A DNA stretch of 34,862 nt, from positions 1 to 34,862 of the IMG/VR virus record IMGVR_UViG_3300032323_003609. The stretch is one strand, 5' to 3'. The stretch comes from a virus. Below, piece after piece: positions 1 through 7,202 of this stretch; position 1 is the first letter of the stretch; each line of letters begins with the position of its first letter. Under the pieces are notes generated by a model that ran no database searches, was not told the origin of the DNA, and saw only the letters and a list, made by a program, of their open reading frames with translations. Both the position numbers and the translations under genes were made by a program.

Positions 1-1272
1 ATGTCTGCACCAATAATAATCTCGTATTATGGACAATTAAAAACGTTTACATATGAAGAATTATACAATGGTACATTTGACATATGGATGAATAATACTT
101 ATAATCAGTATAAAACTACCTCTCCTTGTCAAGGTGCTGTAGCTACTACTACTACAACTAATTCTTCAAATCAGGTTTCTAATATAATATCTAATGTTAC
201 TAATTTAATTAACTTAGATTTTTCAGGACTTGGAGGAGTAAGTGTAAATGTAGGAGGTACAACATCATCAGGAACTAATATATCAACAAATAATAAAAAA
301 GATGGAAATAATAGTAGTAACAATTCTGGGGGCAACAGTAATGATAATAGATCTCCTGATTCAAAGACAGAGGGACAAACAGGACAAAATGGAGGAAATC
401 CACCAGAAAATCAAGGTGGGGATGGATCCTCAGGACAAGGAGGAGTAAATGGAAATAATAGTTCAGGCAATAGCAGTAATTCTTCTAATAGTTCTTCTGG
501 GGGTGGGGGTAGCGGCAAAAGTGAAGGAACCACAACCAAAGAAGAAACCCCAACCGACAAAACTGAGCAGCAAGCAGAAGTTAATAATTCTCAAAATACT
601 GGTTCAGCAAAGACAGCTGCAAAAGCAAAGGCAGAAGTCCAAAAACCAGCAATCCTAGTTACAGGTGATATTGTTGGTATTCAAACAAGATCTGATGGAT
701 CTCAGGATGCTAGAGGTACTATGTCCTTTACTCGTGTAAAAGGAGATGGCACAGCATCAATAGGTTTTTCAGCAGATTATATGTTTAATGCTAGAATAGG
801 TAATCTTACTGCTGTTAAATCTTGGATTGGGGTAAACCCAAAAGGACATAAACATATTAATGTAGTTTCTGTTGGTGCAAGTTTATTACCTAAATCTTTT
901 ACAAGTACTGGAATGTTTGTAAGAGTTAATTCAATTAAAGCATTTACAGCTATATATGGTGCTGCTGGTACTTATGGTTCTTTATTTGAAGAGGAAATTA
1001 TTTCTACAATGGTAATTGGGGGATTTATGTATAAGGGAAATTTAACAAAATCATTACACGCAACTATAATTGCTGCTGGTGTTTATACACCTTATCAAAA
1101 GTTTTATACCGAATCACTATTTGAAAGCAAACCAGTTGTCATTCCTTTTTTAAATCTTAATTATAAACTAACTAAAACGTTTGGTGTAGGATTAACTGCT
1201 GGGGGGACTTATATAGCAGGTGAAGATGTATTAAATTATCAAGTATTAATGGGCGCAAAATTATTATTATGA
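1..1272 (+). CDS. Beta-barrel-like surface protein with Ser/Gly/Asn-rich linker, probably 5'-truncated
   Basis: I do not recognise the family with certainty. The reading frame is open from the first base, so the Met at base 1 may be internal and the N-terminus (perhaps a signal peptide) may lie upstream. Visible parts are a roughly 70-residue N-terminal segment rich in Tyr, Asn and Thr, a low-complexity Ser/Gly/Asn/Glu linker at about residues 75-215, and a C-terminal region at about 218-423. The C-terminal region alternates short hydrophobic and Gly/Thr-rich strands and ends in leucines, as in outer-membrane beta-barrels of Bacteroidota. The stop overlaps the start of the next gene by 4 bases (ATGA), so the two are probably co-translated. 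The neighbour carries a signal peptide, which favours a surface role. It could instead be a virion fibre protein. Family uncertain, gene certain. Confidence 0.6.
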   Translation: MSAPIIISYYGQLKTFTYEELYNGTFDIWMNNTYNQYKTTSPCQGAVATTTTTNSSNQVSNIISNVTNLINLDFSGLGGVSVNVGGTTSSGTNISTNNKKDGNNSSNNSGGNSNDNRSPDSKTEGQTGQNGGNPPENQGGDGSSGQGGVNGNNSSGNSSNSSNSSSGGGGSGKSEGTTTKEETPTDKTEQQAEVNNSQNTGSAKTAAKAKAEVQKPAILVTGDIVGIQTRSDGSQDARGTMSFTRVKGDGTASIGFSADYMFNARIGNLTAVKSWIGVNPKGHKHINVVSVGASLLPKSFTSTGMFVRVNSIKAFTAIYGAAGTYGSLFEEEIISTMVIGGFMYKGNLTKSLHATIIAAGVYTPYQKFYTESLFESKPVVIPFLNLNYKLTKTFGVGLTAGGTYIAGEDVLNYQVLMGAKLLL

Positions 1273-2345
1273 GGTGGTTAATTTTTACAATATTATTATT
1301 ACTTGAAATTAAAATTTATGCTCAATCTCCTTTATGTGCTAGTAGACCAACTAGTTTTTGTTGTGAATATGTTAATAGCGTCACTATAAATGGAAAAACA
1401 TTTCAAGGTAGTACAGGATTTACAGCAGCATCAGGAGGCAGTCCTGCTGGGTATTATGACTACACATACACAAAAGATACAATACCTAGAATTAAAGCAG
1501 GACAATCAATAAGTATTTCATATACAGGAGTTACTAACGGTAACTATATGCAATATTTTAAATTATGGATTGACTTCAATGGAAATGGGATATTAACAGA
1601 TGCTGGTGAGTTAGTTCATGCTCAAAACCAATCTTGGACAGGAACAAGAACAATGACAGCAACTTTTACAGTTCCAACATCAGTTTACAATGGAGAAGTA
1701 TATATGAGATTTGTAATGCAATTTTCTGGTTCACCTGTTATTTGTGGAACTTATTCTTATGGAAATACATTTGATTTTAGAACTAGAATAGTAGGAGCAA
1801 CAGATCCATTTAGTTATTCTGGATTTATTTATAACTCAGAAGGAACAGGTATACAAAATATTCCAATAAAATTTTACTCTAAACTAAAATCAAGTAGTAC
1901 CTATACTTTAGAATCAACTATAAACACAGATGCTACAGGAAAATACACTATTTCAAGTACTAAAGATGCTACTGTTTACAATTTTCAAATTGAAATTAGT
2001 AATTTAACTATTTCATCTCCAATATCAAGTGATGCTCAGTTCTTTAATACTAAAGTATTATCTCAATCTTTTGTTTCTAAAGATTATTATAGAATGGATG
2101 CAAATGGAAATAATAGTTTAACTATTACTGATGTTTATTTAATATATGCTAGAATAGTAGGAAGAGGTTGGAGAAGTGGAGTACCTGCTTATAGAATATT
2201 TACACCCACAGAATGGACAGTAATAAATTCTTCAACATCTAATTTAAAATCAACTTACTCAGGAGTTCAAACTATTACCCTTAGTGGAATTGTAAATAAA
2301 GGTAGTTCAAATTATTATTTAGTTCGCACAGGATATCGAAATTAA
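1269..2345 (+). CDS. Exported GEVED-domain protein with dockerin-like C-terminal motif
   Basis: The start gives a classic signal peptide: Met-Arg, a hydrophobic stretch and a Y-A-Q-S junction around residue 18, typical of Bacteroidota. The mature part has a Cys cluster (C23, C31, C32), GYYDYT at 61-66 and IDFNGNGILTDAGELV at 101-116. The D-x-N-x-N-G...D..E pattern there is the hallmark of the GEVED domain, an Ig-like domain of secreted Bacteroidota proteins. About residues 185-260 resemble a CNA-B or carboxypeptidase-regulatory-like beta domain. MDANGNNSLTITDVYLIYAR at 276-295 resembles one dockerin or EF-hand calcium loop. No catalytic domain is visible. The likely role is binding or surface display after export from the infected cell. 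A gene of host origin kept by the phage is plausible. Confidence 0.75.
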   Translation: MRWLIFTILLLLEIKIYAQSPLCASRPTSFCCEYVNSVTINGKTFQGSTGFTAASGGSPAGYYDYTYTKDTIPRIKAGQSISISYTGVTNGNYMQYFKLWIDFNGNGILTDAGELVHAQNQSWTGTRTMTATFTVPTSVYNGEVYMRFVMQFSGSPVICGTYSYGNTFDFRTRIVGATDPFSYSGFIYNSEGTGIQNIPIKFYSKLKSSSTYTLESTINTDATGKYTISSTKDATVYNFQIEISNLTISSPISSDAQFFNTKVLSQSFVSKDYYRMDANGNNSLTITDVYLIYARIVGRGWRSGVPAYRIFTPTEWTVINSSTSNLKSTYSGVQTITLSGIVNKGSSNYYLVRTGYRN

Positions 2346-2361
2346 TATATTTATAACAAAT
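2342..2361 (+). promoter_or_regulatory. Phage promoter-like element, copy 1 (ATATTTATAACAAA)
   Basis: TTAATATATTTATAACAAAT lies directly before the start codon at 2360. The same 20 bases occur exactly at 18154-18173, again before a start codon. The core TATATTTA resembles the Bacteroidota -7 element TAnnTTTG except for the last base. The core ends only a few bases from the ATG, so a transcript starting downstream of it would be leaderless or would begin inside the gene. A translation signal is therefore also possible. Confidence 0.45.
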
Positions 2362-2815
2362 GTTAAACGTTTTATTACCAATATTGTTTGCTCTAAATCC
2401 AGGTGATCCTATTAAAGTTCATGTTTCTGAAAATGATACTAAAATAGAATCTAGAAGTGTTAATTTTGGAGTAAAAGAAACTGTAGAAGAATTATTAGCT
2501 AATCAAGGATATACTCCTGTAGATGATACTGCTGTTGGAATGGATGTTTGGGTTAGTGTTGATACTTTTTATTCACCACAGCAAATATTAAATATTTTTG
2601 GTATGAAATGGTTACGAAAAGATTATGTTGTTGAAACTTCTATCTGTATAGGATCAGGTTGTTTCAGTGGTAAAGGCGAAAGAAGAACTTACGTATTTGC
2701 CATGTTTTTGGATGTAGAAAATAATGAGGTTCCTTTGAACCGAAAAGCATTTTCTAAGGCACTAGAGGCCAGTTTACGAGAAACCGTAAAATTTAAAAAC
2801 AAAAAACAACAATAA
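2360..2815 (+). CDS. Conserved-type hypothetical protein, possibly exported
   Basis: The 151-residue product is not recognised. The first 12 residues are strongly hydrophobic but lack the usual basic start, so export is possible but not shown. The rest is mixed alpha/beta with a repeated pattern of Val/Asp-rich strands, two Cys close together (I-G-S-G-C) and a very basic C-terminus. It stands between the surface-protein pair upstream and the putative holin one base downstream. Its start follows one of the recurrent ATATTTATAA elements directly, suggesting it opens a transcription unit that continues into the lysis genes. A role in lysis (spanin-like) was considered, but no lipobox or transmembrane helix supports it. 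Confidence 0.55.
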   Translation: MLNVLLPILFALNPGDPIKVHVSENDTKIESRSVNFGVKETVEELLANQGYTPVDDTAVGMDVWVSVDTFYSPQQILNIFGMKWLRKDYVVETSICIGSGCFSGKGERRTYVFAMFLDVENNEVPLNRKAFSKALEASLRETVKFKNKKQQ

Positions 2816-2816
2816 T

Positions 2817-3083
2817 ATGAAAAAATTTTTAAAAAATCTGTTTGATGACAACAACACTATTAACGAAAAAGCCGTAGTTGGTTTTATCGCTTTTATGTGT
2901 TTAGTTTTAGCTTTGCTTGTTGACCTTGTAACTGGTTATATGGGTACTGCTTTGGTAATTAATGAATTCATTTTTGATGGATTTATGGTAATTATTTTAG
3001 GTTCATTTGGTATCGCTTCGGTTGATAAGTTTATGAACAAGAAAAAAGATAAAGAAGAAAAATCTGAAGAAGAGGAAGGTTAA
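2817..3083 (+). CDS. Putative holin (two membrane spans, charged tail)
   Basis: The 88-residue protein has predicted membrane spans at about residues 19-40 and 51-69. A basic amphipathic N-terminus precedes them and a highly charged Lys/Glu tail follows from about 72. Size, two spans and a charged C-terminus fit class II holins, which permeabilise the inner membrane and release the endolysin. The assignment depends largely on position, three bases upstream of the endolysin, because holins lack a common sequence signature. It begins one base after the previous stop, so translation is probably coupled. It could alternatively be another small membrane protein. Confidence 0.6.
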   Translation: MKKFLKNLFDDNNTINEKAVVGFIAFMCLVLALLVDLVTGYMGTALVINEFIFDGFMVIILGSFGIASVDKFMNKKKDKEEKSEEEEG

Positions 3084-3085
3084 TT

Positions 3086-3913
3086 ATGCTATTAAAAAAA
3101 GGTGATAATAATGAACAGGTAAAACAACTACAAGTTAAATTAGGTGTTGATCCTGTGGGTAATTTTGGCCCTAAAACAGAAGAGGCTGTAAAAAAATTCC
3201 AAGCAGCTAATGGTTTAACTGCTGATGGGATTGTAGGTCCTGCTACTTGGGATAAAATTATGGGTACAGCACCTGCTGCCCCTGCTCCTACTCCTGTAGC
3301 TGTTCCTCCTAGTTCATTTAAATTAGATAAATTAAAAGGACATATCCCAGATTCAGTATTAGCTCAAATTCCTGATACTGCTGCTAAATTTAATATTACT
3401 AATCCTTTAAGATTAGCTCATTTTTTAGCACAATGTGGTCATGAATCTGGAGGTTGGAAAGCAACTTCTGAAAATTTAAATTACTCTTCTAAAGGTTTAA
3501 TGGGTATCTTTCCAAGATATTTTACTCCTGCTTTAGCAGAACAATATGCTCGTAAACCAATTGCAATTGCATCTCGTGTTTATGGGGGTAGAATGGGTAA
3601 TGGTGCTGAACCAACTCAAGAAGGATATAAATTTAGAGGTAGAGGATATATTCAATTAACTGGAAAAGATAATTATAAAGCATTTGATGGATTTGTTCCT
3701 GAGGATATTTTATCTAATCCGGATTTAGTAGCAACTAAATATCCTTTAATGTCAGCTGCTTGGTTCTTTAATAAAAATGGTCTTTGGGCTATTTGTGATA
3801 AAGGATCTAGTGAAGCTACAGTTACAGCTGTAACTAAAAGAGTAAATGGTGGAACAATCGGTTTACCAGATCGTATTAAACATTTTAACGAGTATTATAA
3901 TTTATTAAAGTAA
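3086..3913 (+). CDS. Endolysin: peptidoglycan-binding domain plus GH19 glycosidase
   Basis: The enzyme should hydrolyse the glycan strands of host peptidoglycan at the end of infection. Residues 1-60 form a PG_binding_1 domain (K-Q-L-Q..L, F-G-P-K-T-E-E-A-V-K-K-F-Q, D-G-I-V-G-P-A-T-W). A Pro/Ala-rich linker runs from about 61 to 78. Residues 84-275 form a chitinase-like GH19 lysozyme domain with FLAQCGHESGGW (likely catalytic E120), the ENLNYSS motif (E129) and FRGRGYIQLTGKDNY at 183-197. There is no signal peptide, so access to the wall should need the holin encoded just upstream. Length and domain order match known modular GH19 endolysins. The stop overlaps the next start as TAATG. Confidence 0.93.
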   Translation: MLLKKGDNNEQVKQLQVKLGVDPVGNFGPKTEEAVKKFQAANGLTADGIVGPATWDKIMGTAPAAPAPTPVAVPPSSFKLDKLKGHIPDSVLAQIPDTAAKFNITNPLRLAHFLAQCGHESGGWKATSENLNYSSKGLMGIFPRYFTPALAEQYARKPIAIASRVYGGRMGNGAEPTQEGYKFRGRGYIQLTGKDNYKAFDGFVPEDILSNPDLVATKYPLMSAAWFFNKNGLWAICDKGSSEATVTAVTKRVNGGTIGLPDRIKHFNEYYNLLK

Positions 3914-4290
3914 TGAGTGAATTTCAATTAAAAGAAGGACAAGGATATATCTACGTTGGAGAATATTTTCACAAATTTGGAAAATCAGTTCCTGCAGAAA
4001 AAAAGATTGGTAAAGTGAATTCTTTATTAAGTATACCTCAAATTGATGACTATGCTTTTAGTTTAGATTTTATTGCATCAGATATCTATTTAGTTGATGA
4101 TGTAGAAAAAATGTATAAAGCTTTAACTCATGTTTTAGATCATGACCAATTAAAAGAAGATTGGTTTGAAGATACTGATGGTGATTTAAAAGATAGAGTA
4201 GCTAAATTTATGGAAGCTTTTGGTTATACTGAAATTGCAGATGTTGATGGAGATGGTATTCCTGATCATTTAGATGACCATATTGGTTAA
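3913..4290 (+). CDS. T5orf172/MUG113-like GIY-YIG protein with calcium-loop tail
   Basis: The N-terminus has a short GYIYV strand, then FHKFGKSVPAEKKIGKV. Further on is S-D-I-Y-L-V-D-D-V-E-K-M-Y-K-A-L-T-H followed by EDWFE. This series resembles T5orf172-type GIY-YIG domains (Y-x-Y, K-I-G-K, a catalytic Glu in the later helix, and EWF). These domains are nuclease-like and frequent in phages, often without proven activity. The last 15 residues, DVDGDGIPDHLDDH, form a thrombospondin-3-like calcium-binding loop, which is unusual for an intracellular nuclease. It is coupled to the endolysin gene by TAATG and is followed by a hairpin, so it probably ends the lysis transcript. Confidence 0.55.
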   Translation: MSEFQLKEGQGYIYVGEYFHKFGKSVPAEKKIGKVNSLLSIPQIDDYAFSLDFIASDIYLVDDVEKMYKALTHVLDHDQLKEDWFEDTDGDLKDRVAKFMEAFGYTEIADVDGDGIPDHLDDHIG

Positions 4291-4327
4291 TTTCGACACC
4301 TTCCGCGAAAATATTAAAATAATGCAT

Positions 4328-4361
4328 TATAGGCGCTATAAAAAAGTATATGGCGCCTATA
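4328..4361 (+). terminator. Stem-loop between lysis and downstream genes
   Basis: Bases 4328-4340 pair with 4349-4361 through TATAGGCGC/GCGCCTATA plus four inner pairs, one of them G-U, leaving an 8-base loop. It is the strongest hairpin in the longest gene-free gap (4291-4372). No U-run follows, so it is not a canonical intrinsic terminator. It may end or stabilise the upstream mRNA or act as an operator. Its near symmetry allows either strand. Confidence 0.5.
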
Positions 4362-4372
4362 TGTATTGATGT

Positions 4373-4801
4373 ATGGACGTTAATAAGATATTTGGCTTAT
4401 TTGGTTCTGGTTCTGAAGATAAAGAAATAAAGGAAGAAAAAGCAGTATTAATTGATTTTAAAGATCATCCTGCTTATTGGTTAGGTATGTTTAAAAAACT
4501 TATCCTTAACCATAAACTCTTCAGCAATAAAATCATTTACTTTTTAGAACAAGTAGACCCAGAAATGAATACCTCAGAAATGAAAGAATCTGGGGATCAT
4601 ATAGCCTATGAAAGAGCTTGGCATTATATAAAAAAATTTAATATAAACGAGGAATCTCATAAGGAATCTATTAACTTGGTGATTGACGAAAACCTAGTTA
4701 AAACTATGGATTATGCCATATTACATTTCCAGGAATTAGAACTTTATGAAAGATGTGCGCACATTAAAAAAATTTCCGACGAGATTAAAAAACTTTTTTA
4801 A
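4373..4801 (+). CDS. Hypothetical protein with UVR-like C-terminal helix
   Basis: The 142-residue product is mostly helical and I do not recognise it. The final 27 residues contain FQELELYERCAHIKKISDEI. This resembles the UVR motif of UvrB, UvrC and bacterial McsA-type proteins (E-x-x-x-Y-E-x-A-x-x-x-x-x-x-I), a short helical hairpin for protein contacts. The middle part has a repeated pattern of charged helices. The gene follows the hairpin at 4328-4361 and so may start a transcript. An upstream ATG at 4361 is in frame with an immediate stop, so 4373 is the natural start. Function unknown. Confidence 0.55.
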   Translation: MDVNKIFGLFGSGSEDKEIKEEKAVLIDFKDHPAYWLGMFKKLILNHKLFSNKIIYFLEQVDPEMNTSEMKESGDHIAYERAWHYIKKFNINEESHKESINLVIDENLVKTMDYAILHFQELELYERCAHIKKISDEIKKLF

Positions 4802-4861
4802 CTAAGCTTGGAGGCACATCTCTATAATATTATATTCCAATCACGGGGTTAAAAAGAAAAT

Positions 4862-5059
4862 ATGAAAAATAGAGATATAATAACGAGGAGGTTGGAGAAA
4901 ATGGAGGGTAATATCGAGAAGATGTACTTCATCCTACAACGCCAAGGTACTAGAGAACAATTTGAAGAAAATCTTCAAGAATTAAGAGAGTTAGTTTCGG
5001 AAACAAAAATGTTTATTGATCAAGAACCATTCTCTCCTAATGAATTTAATCCATCTTAA
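4862..5059 (+). CDS. Small helical hypothetical protein
   Basis: The 65-residue product is almost entirely helical and likely coiled-coil over residues 5-50, with a Pro/Asn-rich end. I do not recognise a family. It follows a 60-base gap holding an SD-like GGAGG at about 4810 that is too far upstream to serve this start, and the palindrome TATAATATTATA at about 4823. A Lys-rich A-tract (AAAAAGAAAAT) directly before the ATG fits A-rich Bacteroidota initiation regions. The HD-hydrolase gene begins three bases after its stop, suggesting shared expression. Confidence 0.5.
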   Translation: MKNRDIITRRLEKMEGNIEKMYFILQRQGTREQFEENLQELRELVSETKMFIDQEPFSPNEFNPS

Positions 5060-5062
5060 TAT

Positions 5063-5851
5063 ATGAATTTAACAGCAGAACAAATCCAAAAGAATTGGTT
5101 ACGTTTAATGGGTTTTATTGAGGATCATATTTCTGAACCTCGTAAAGCTAAATTAATGGAATTTTATGAGAAATATTCTGAGCGTTTGATGTTAATGCCT
5201 GCTGCTCATAAAAAAGAATATCATAATGCTTTTCCTGGAGGTTATATAGAACATGTTAATCGTGTTATTACCTGCGCTCTTCATTTACATGAATTATGGG
5301 CTACAATGGGAGCTGATACTACTACTTATACAAAAGAAGAATTAGTATTTTCGGCTTTAAATCATGACCTGGGTAAAATGGGTGATGAAGAACATGATTC
5401 ATATATTCCTCAAACTGATAATTGGAGACGTGAAAAATTAGGAGAAGATTATATGTTTAATACCAAACTTCCATTTGCTTCAGTTCCAGATAGAGGATTA
5501 TTTTTACTTCAGTCTCATGGTATTCAGTATACTTTTAACGAAATGATTACTATCCAAACACATGATGGTTTATATGATGAGGCAAATAAAAAATATTTAA
5601 TGACTTATCTCCCAGAACAAAAACCACGTACAGCATTACCTTTCATTGTACATCAAGCTGATTTGATGGCTGCTCGTATTGAGTTTGAAAGGGAATGGTT
5701 ACCTAAATTACAGGGTAGCGTGGATACCCAAAAGAAATCATTTACATTGGACACTAATAAAAAATCATCTCCAGCTGTTTCAGATAAAAAAGGTAAAGCT
5801 CTAAACAGTATGAAAAGTGAGGGATTAAAAAATTTATTAGATAATCTATGA
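5063..5851 (+). CDS. HD-domain phosphohydrolase
   Basis: The metal-binding pattern of HD-superfamily hydrolases is visible: H64 in GGYIEHVNRV, H101-D102 in LNHDLGKMGDEEHD, and D200 in FIVHQADLMAARIE. Helices lie between these elements as in the family. HD proteins remove phosphate from nucleotides or cleave cyclic nucleotides. The substrate cannot be read here. After about residue 215 a Lys/Ser-rich tail follows, ending in a short helix. The stop overlaps the next gene (ATGA). In phages such enzymes are usually linked to nucleotide metabolism, or to removing host signalling nucleotides. That last possibility is inference. Confidence 0.8.
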   Translation: MNLTAEQIQKNWLRLMGFIEDHISEPRKAKLMEFYEKYSERLMLMPAAHKKEYHNAFPGGYIEHVNRVITCALHLHELWATMGADTTTYTKEELVFSALNHDLGKMGDEEHDSYIPQTDNWRREKLGEDYMFNTKLPFASVPDRGLFLLQSHGIQYTFNEMITIQTHDGLYDEANKKYLMTYLPEQKPRTALPFIVHQADLMAARIEFEREWLPKLQGSVDTQKKSFTLDTNKKSSPAVSDKKGKALNSMKSEGLKNLLDNL

Positions 5852-6123
5852 TAACAATAATTGTACTCCTTTCAATAACGGTCGTAGTCCTTGGATTTAC
5901 GACCTTTAACCTCTTACGTAAGAATGAAAAACAGGAAGATATTTTAGCTTCTTATTTAACATATCTTAACAAAATATCAGATATTATTGATATATCAGAT
6001 AAAAAAATCAATGAAATTGACCTTAAAGGTTCATTTAAAAGTGATGATGAAATAGGTTTCTTTTTTACTAACATTAAGATGATTCAAGATGTTTTGAATC
6101 AATTTAGAATTAAAAATTTATGA
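5848..6123 (+). CDS. Small membrane-anchored protein of T4-like phages
   Basis: The 91-residue protein has one N-terminal membrane span (about residues 2-22), followed by basic residues and a helical, acidic cytoplasmic part containing FKSDDEIGFFFTNIK. Small proteins with this layout (one span, then a D-D-E-x-G-F/I motif and amphipathic helix) are, from memory, common beside the late sigma gene in T4-like marine phages. Their role is unknown. Both ends overlap neighbours by 4 bases (ATGA), so it is translated with the HD hydrolase and the sigma factor. Confidence 0.65.
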   Translation: MITIIVLLSITVVVLGFTTFNLLRKNEKQEDILASYLTYLNKISDIIDISDKKINEIDLKGSFKSDDEIGFFFTNIKMIQDVLNQFRIKNL

Positions 6124-6836
6124 GTGAGATAGTAGAAACTAAACCTAAAAAGAAAAAAGGAGTACAATATTTTACTCAAGAAACTGAAAATGCTATTATA
6201 GAATATAATAATGCTACTACGTTTGATGAAAAGAATAAAATATATCATGAACGTATTCATTATGCTTTTTTTAAGTTAACTGAAAATATTATTCACACTT
6301 TTAAATTTTATTATACTGAGGTAGATAATATTGAAGATTTACAATTTGAAGTCATTTCATTTTTATTATCTAAAATCCACTTATTTAATCCAGCAAAAGG
6401 AGCTAAAGCATATTCTTATTTTGGTACAATTGCAAAACGATATTTAATTTTATCAAATCAGAAAAATTATAAAAAGAGAGTAGAAACAGCACCAGTTTCA
6501 ATTTTAGAAGAAGATGAAAATCATTCTTACGAAATTGGTGATGATCATCCAATCGAAAAACTATCAGCGTATATTGATGAATATGCTGAATATTGTACTG
6601 AAAATATATTTGAATTATTTCCAAAAGGTGAAGATGCTCAAATAGCAGATGCAATATTAGAGTTATTTCGTAAAAGAGAACATTTAGATGTTTTTAATAA
6701 AAAAGCACTTTACATTTATATCCGTGAAATAATAGATGTTAAAACTCCAAAAATCACCAAAATAGCAAACCAACTCTATGACATTTTTAAAGAAGGATAT
6801 GTATTTTATTTAGAACACGGATATACAAAGTTTTGA
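6120..6836 (+). CDS. Late-transcription RNA polymerase sigma factor (gp55-like)
   Basis: The protein should bind host RNA polymerase core and direct it to phage late promoters. A conserved stretch at about residues 40-125 includes HYAFFKLTENIIHTFKFYY, ISFLLSKIHLFNP and AYSYFGTIAKRYLI followed by a basic helix. This corresponds to the sigma region-2-like part of T4 gp55 and its relatives in marine T4-like phages. A Lys-rich N-terminus precedes it. The C-terminal 100 residues are helical and more variable. At 238 residues it is somewhat longer than T4 gp55 (about 185). It lies just before the baseplate genes that a late factor would be expected to control. The recurrent ATATTTATAA element downstream at 6841 is a candidate target. 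Confidence 0.85.
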   Translation: MSEIVETKPKKKKGVQYFTQETENAIIEYNNATTFDEKNKIYHERIHYAFFKLTENIIHTFKFYYTEVDNIEDLQFEVISFLLSKIHLFNPAKGAKAYSYFGTIAKRYLILSNQKNYKKRVETAPVSILEEDENHSYEIGDDHPIEKLSAYIDEYAEYCTENIFELFPKGEDAQIADAILELFRKREHLDVFNKKALYIYIREIIDVKTPKITKIANQLYDIFKEGYVFYLEHGYTKF

Positions 6837-6840
6837 TTTT

Positions 6841-6856
6841 CATATTTATAATCAAA
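6841..6856 (+). promoter_or_regulatory. Phage promoter-like element, copy 2
   Basis: CATATTTATAATCAAA sits in the 27-base gap between the sigma factor and the baseplate operon. The TATTTATA core ends 13 bases before the ATG at 6864. It could drive the coupled genes from 6864 to 9282. Confidence 0.45.
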
Positions 6857-6863
6857 TACTAGT

Positions 6864-7202
6864 ATGAGTCTAGATCAAGTCATATTTAAAAAGAAAAAAT
6901 TTTCTGATATTTTAGAAGAGATTTACGAGAATCAAAAGAAAAAAGAAGCACAAATTTCTGCTTTGATTGGAGAATTAAAACCACTTATCAATGATATAGG
7001 TGATGCTACTCTTGTAGTTCCATTAATTAAAGAATATATGGAAATAGGAGTAAAAAATGATGAACAATTAATTAAAATGGCTACAATTGTTCAACGTGCT
7101 TTACAAGTACAAGCACAAACAGGAGCTAATGAGTTGTCATTCTCAGATGAAGAAAAAGCTCAATTATTTGATTTAGCTAAAAGCGTAACGGACAAAAAGT
7201 AA
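6864..7202 (+). CDS. Conserved small helical protein next to late sigma gene
   Basis: The 112-residue, all-helical product begins S-L-D-Q-V-I-F-K-K-K-K-F-S-D-I-L-E-E-I. It includes E-L-K-P-L-I, P-L-I-K-E-Y-M-E-I-G-V-K-N-D and a C-terminal acidic helix. I recognise it as a type conserved in T4-like marine phages between the gp55-like and gp5-like genes, without a proven function. The size and position match T4 gp33, the late-transcription co-activator, but I see no sequence match to gp33, so that remains a guess. A baseplate chaperone role is equally possible. It is coupled to the spike gene by TAATG. Confidence 0.65.
   Translation: MSLDQVIFKKKKFSDILEEIYENQKKKEAQISALIGELKPLINDIGDATLVVPLIKEYMEIGVKNDEQLIKMATIVQRALQVQAQTGANELSFSDEEKAQLFDLAKSVTDKK

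Noticed and set aside
160-500. Ser/Asn/Gly codon repeats in the first gene as a tandem repeat array
   Set aside because: The stretch is low in complexity, but I found no fixed repeat unit of constant length.
449-658. 69-codon + strand frame inside the first gene
   Set aside because: It overlaps the low-complexity linker in another frame and its Lys/Gln-rich product looks like a composition effect.
1-2815. Host chromosome or prophage border, suggested by GEVED and signal-peptide proteins
   Set aside because: The genes continue without a break, att-like repeat, tRNA or integrase into a phage lysis cassette, and base composition does not change visibly.
4823-4836. TATAATATTATA palindrome as a promoter or operator
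   Set aside because: Short AT palindromes are expected by chance in this DNA and no -33/-35 partner was seen.
6864-7202. Naming this gene as the gp33 co-activator
   Set aside because: Size and position fit, but I see no residue pattern shared with T4 gp33, so only a conserved hypothetical call is supported.
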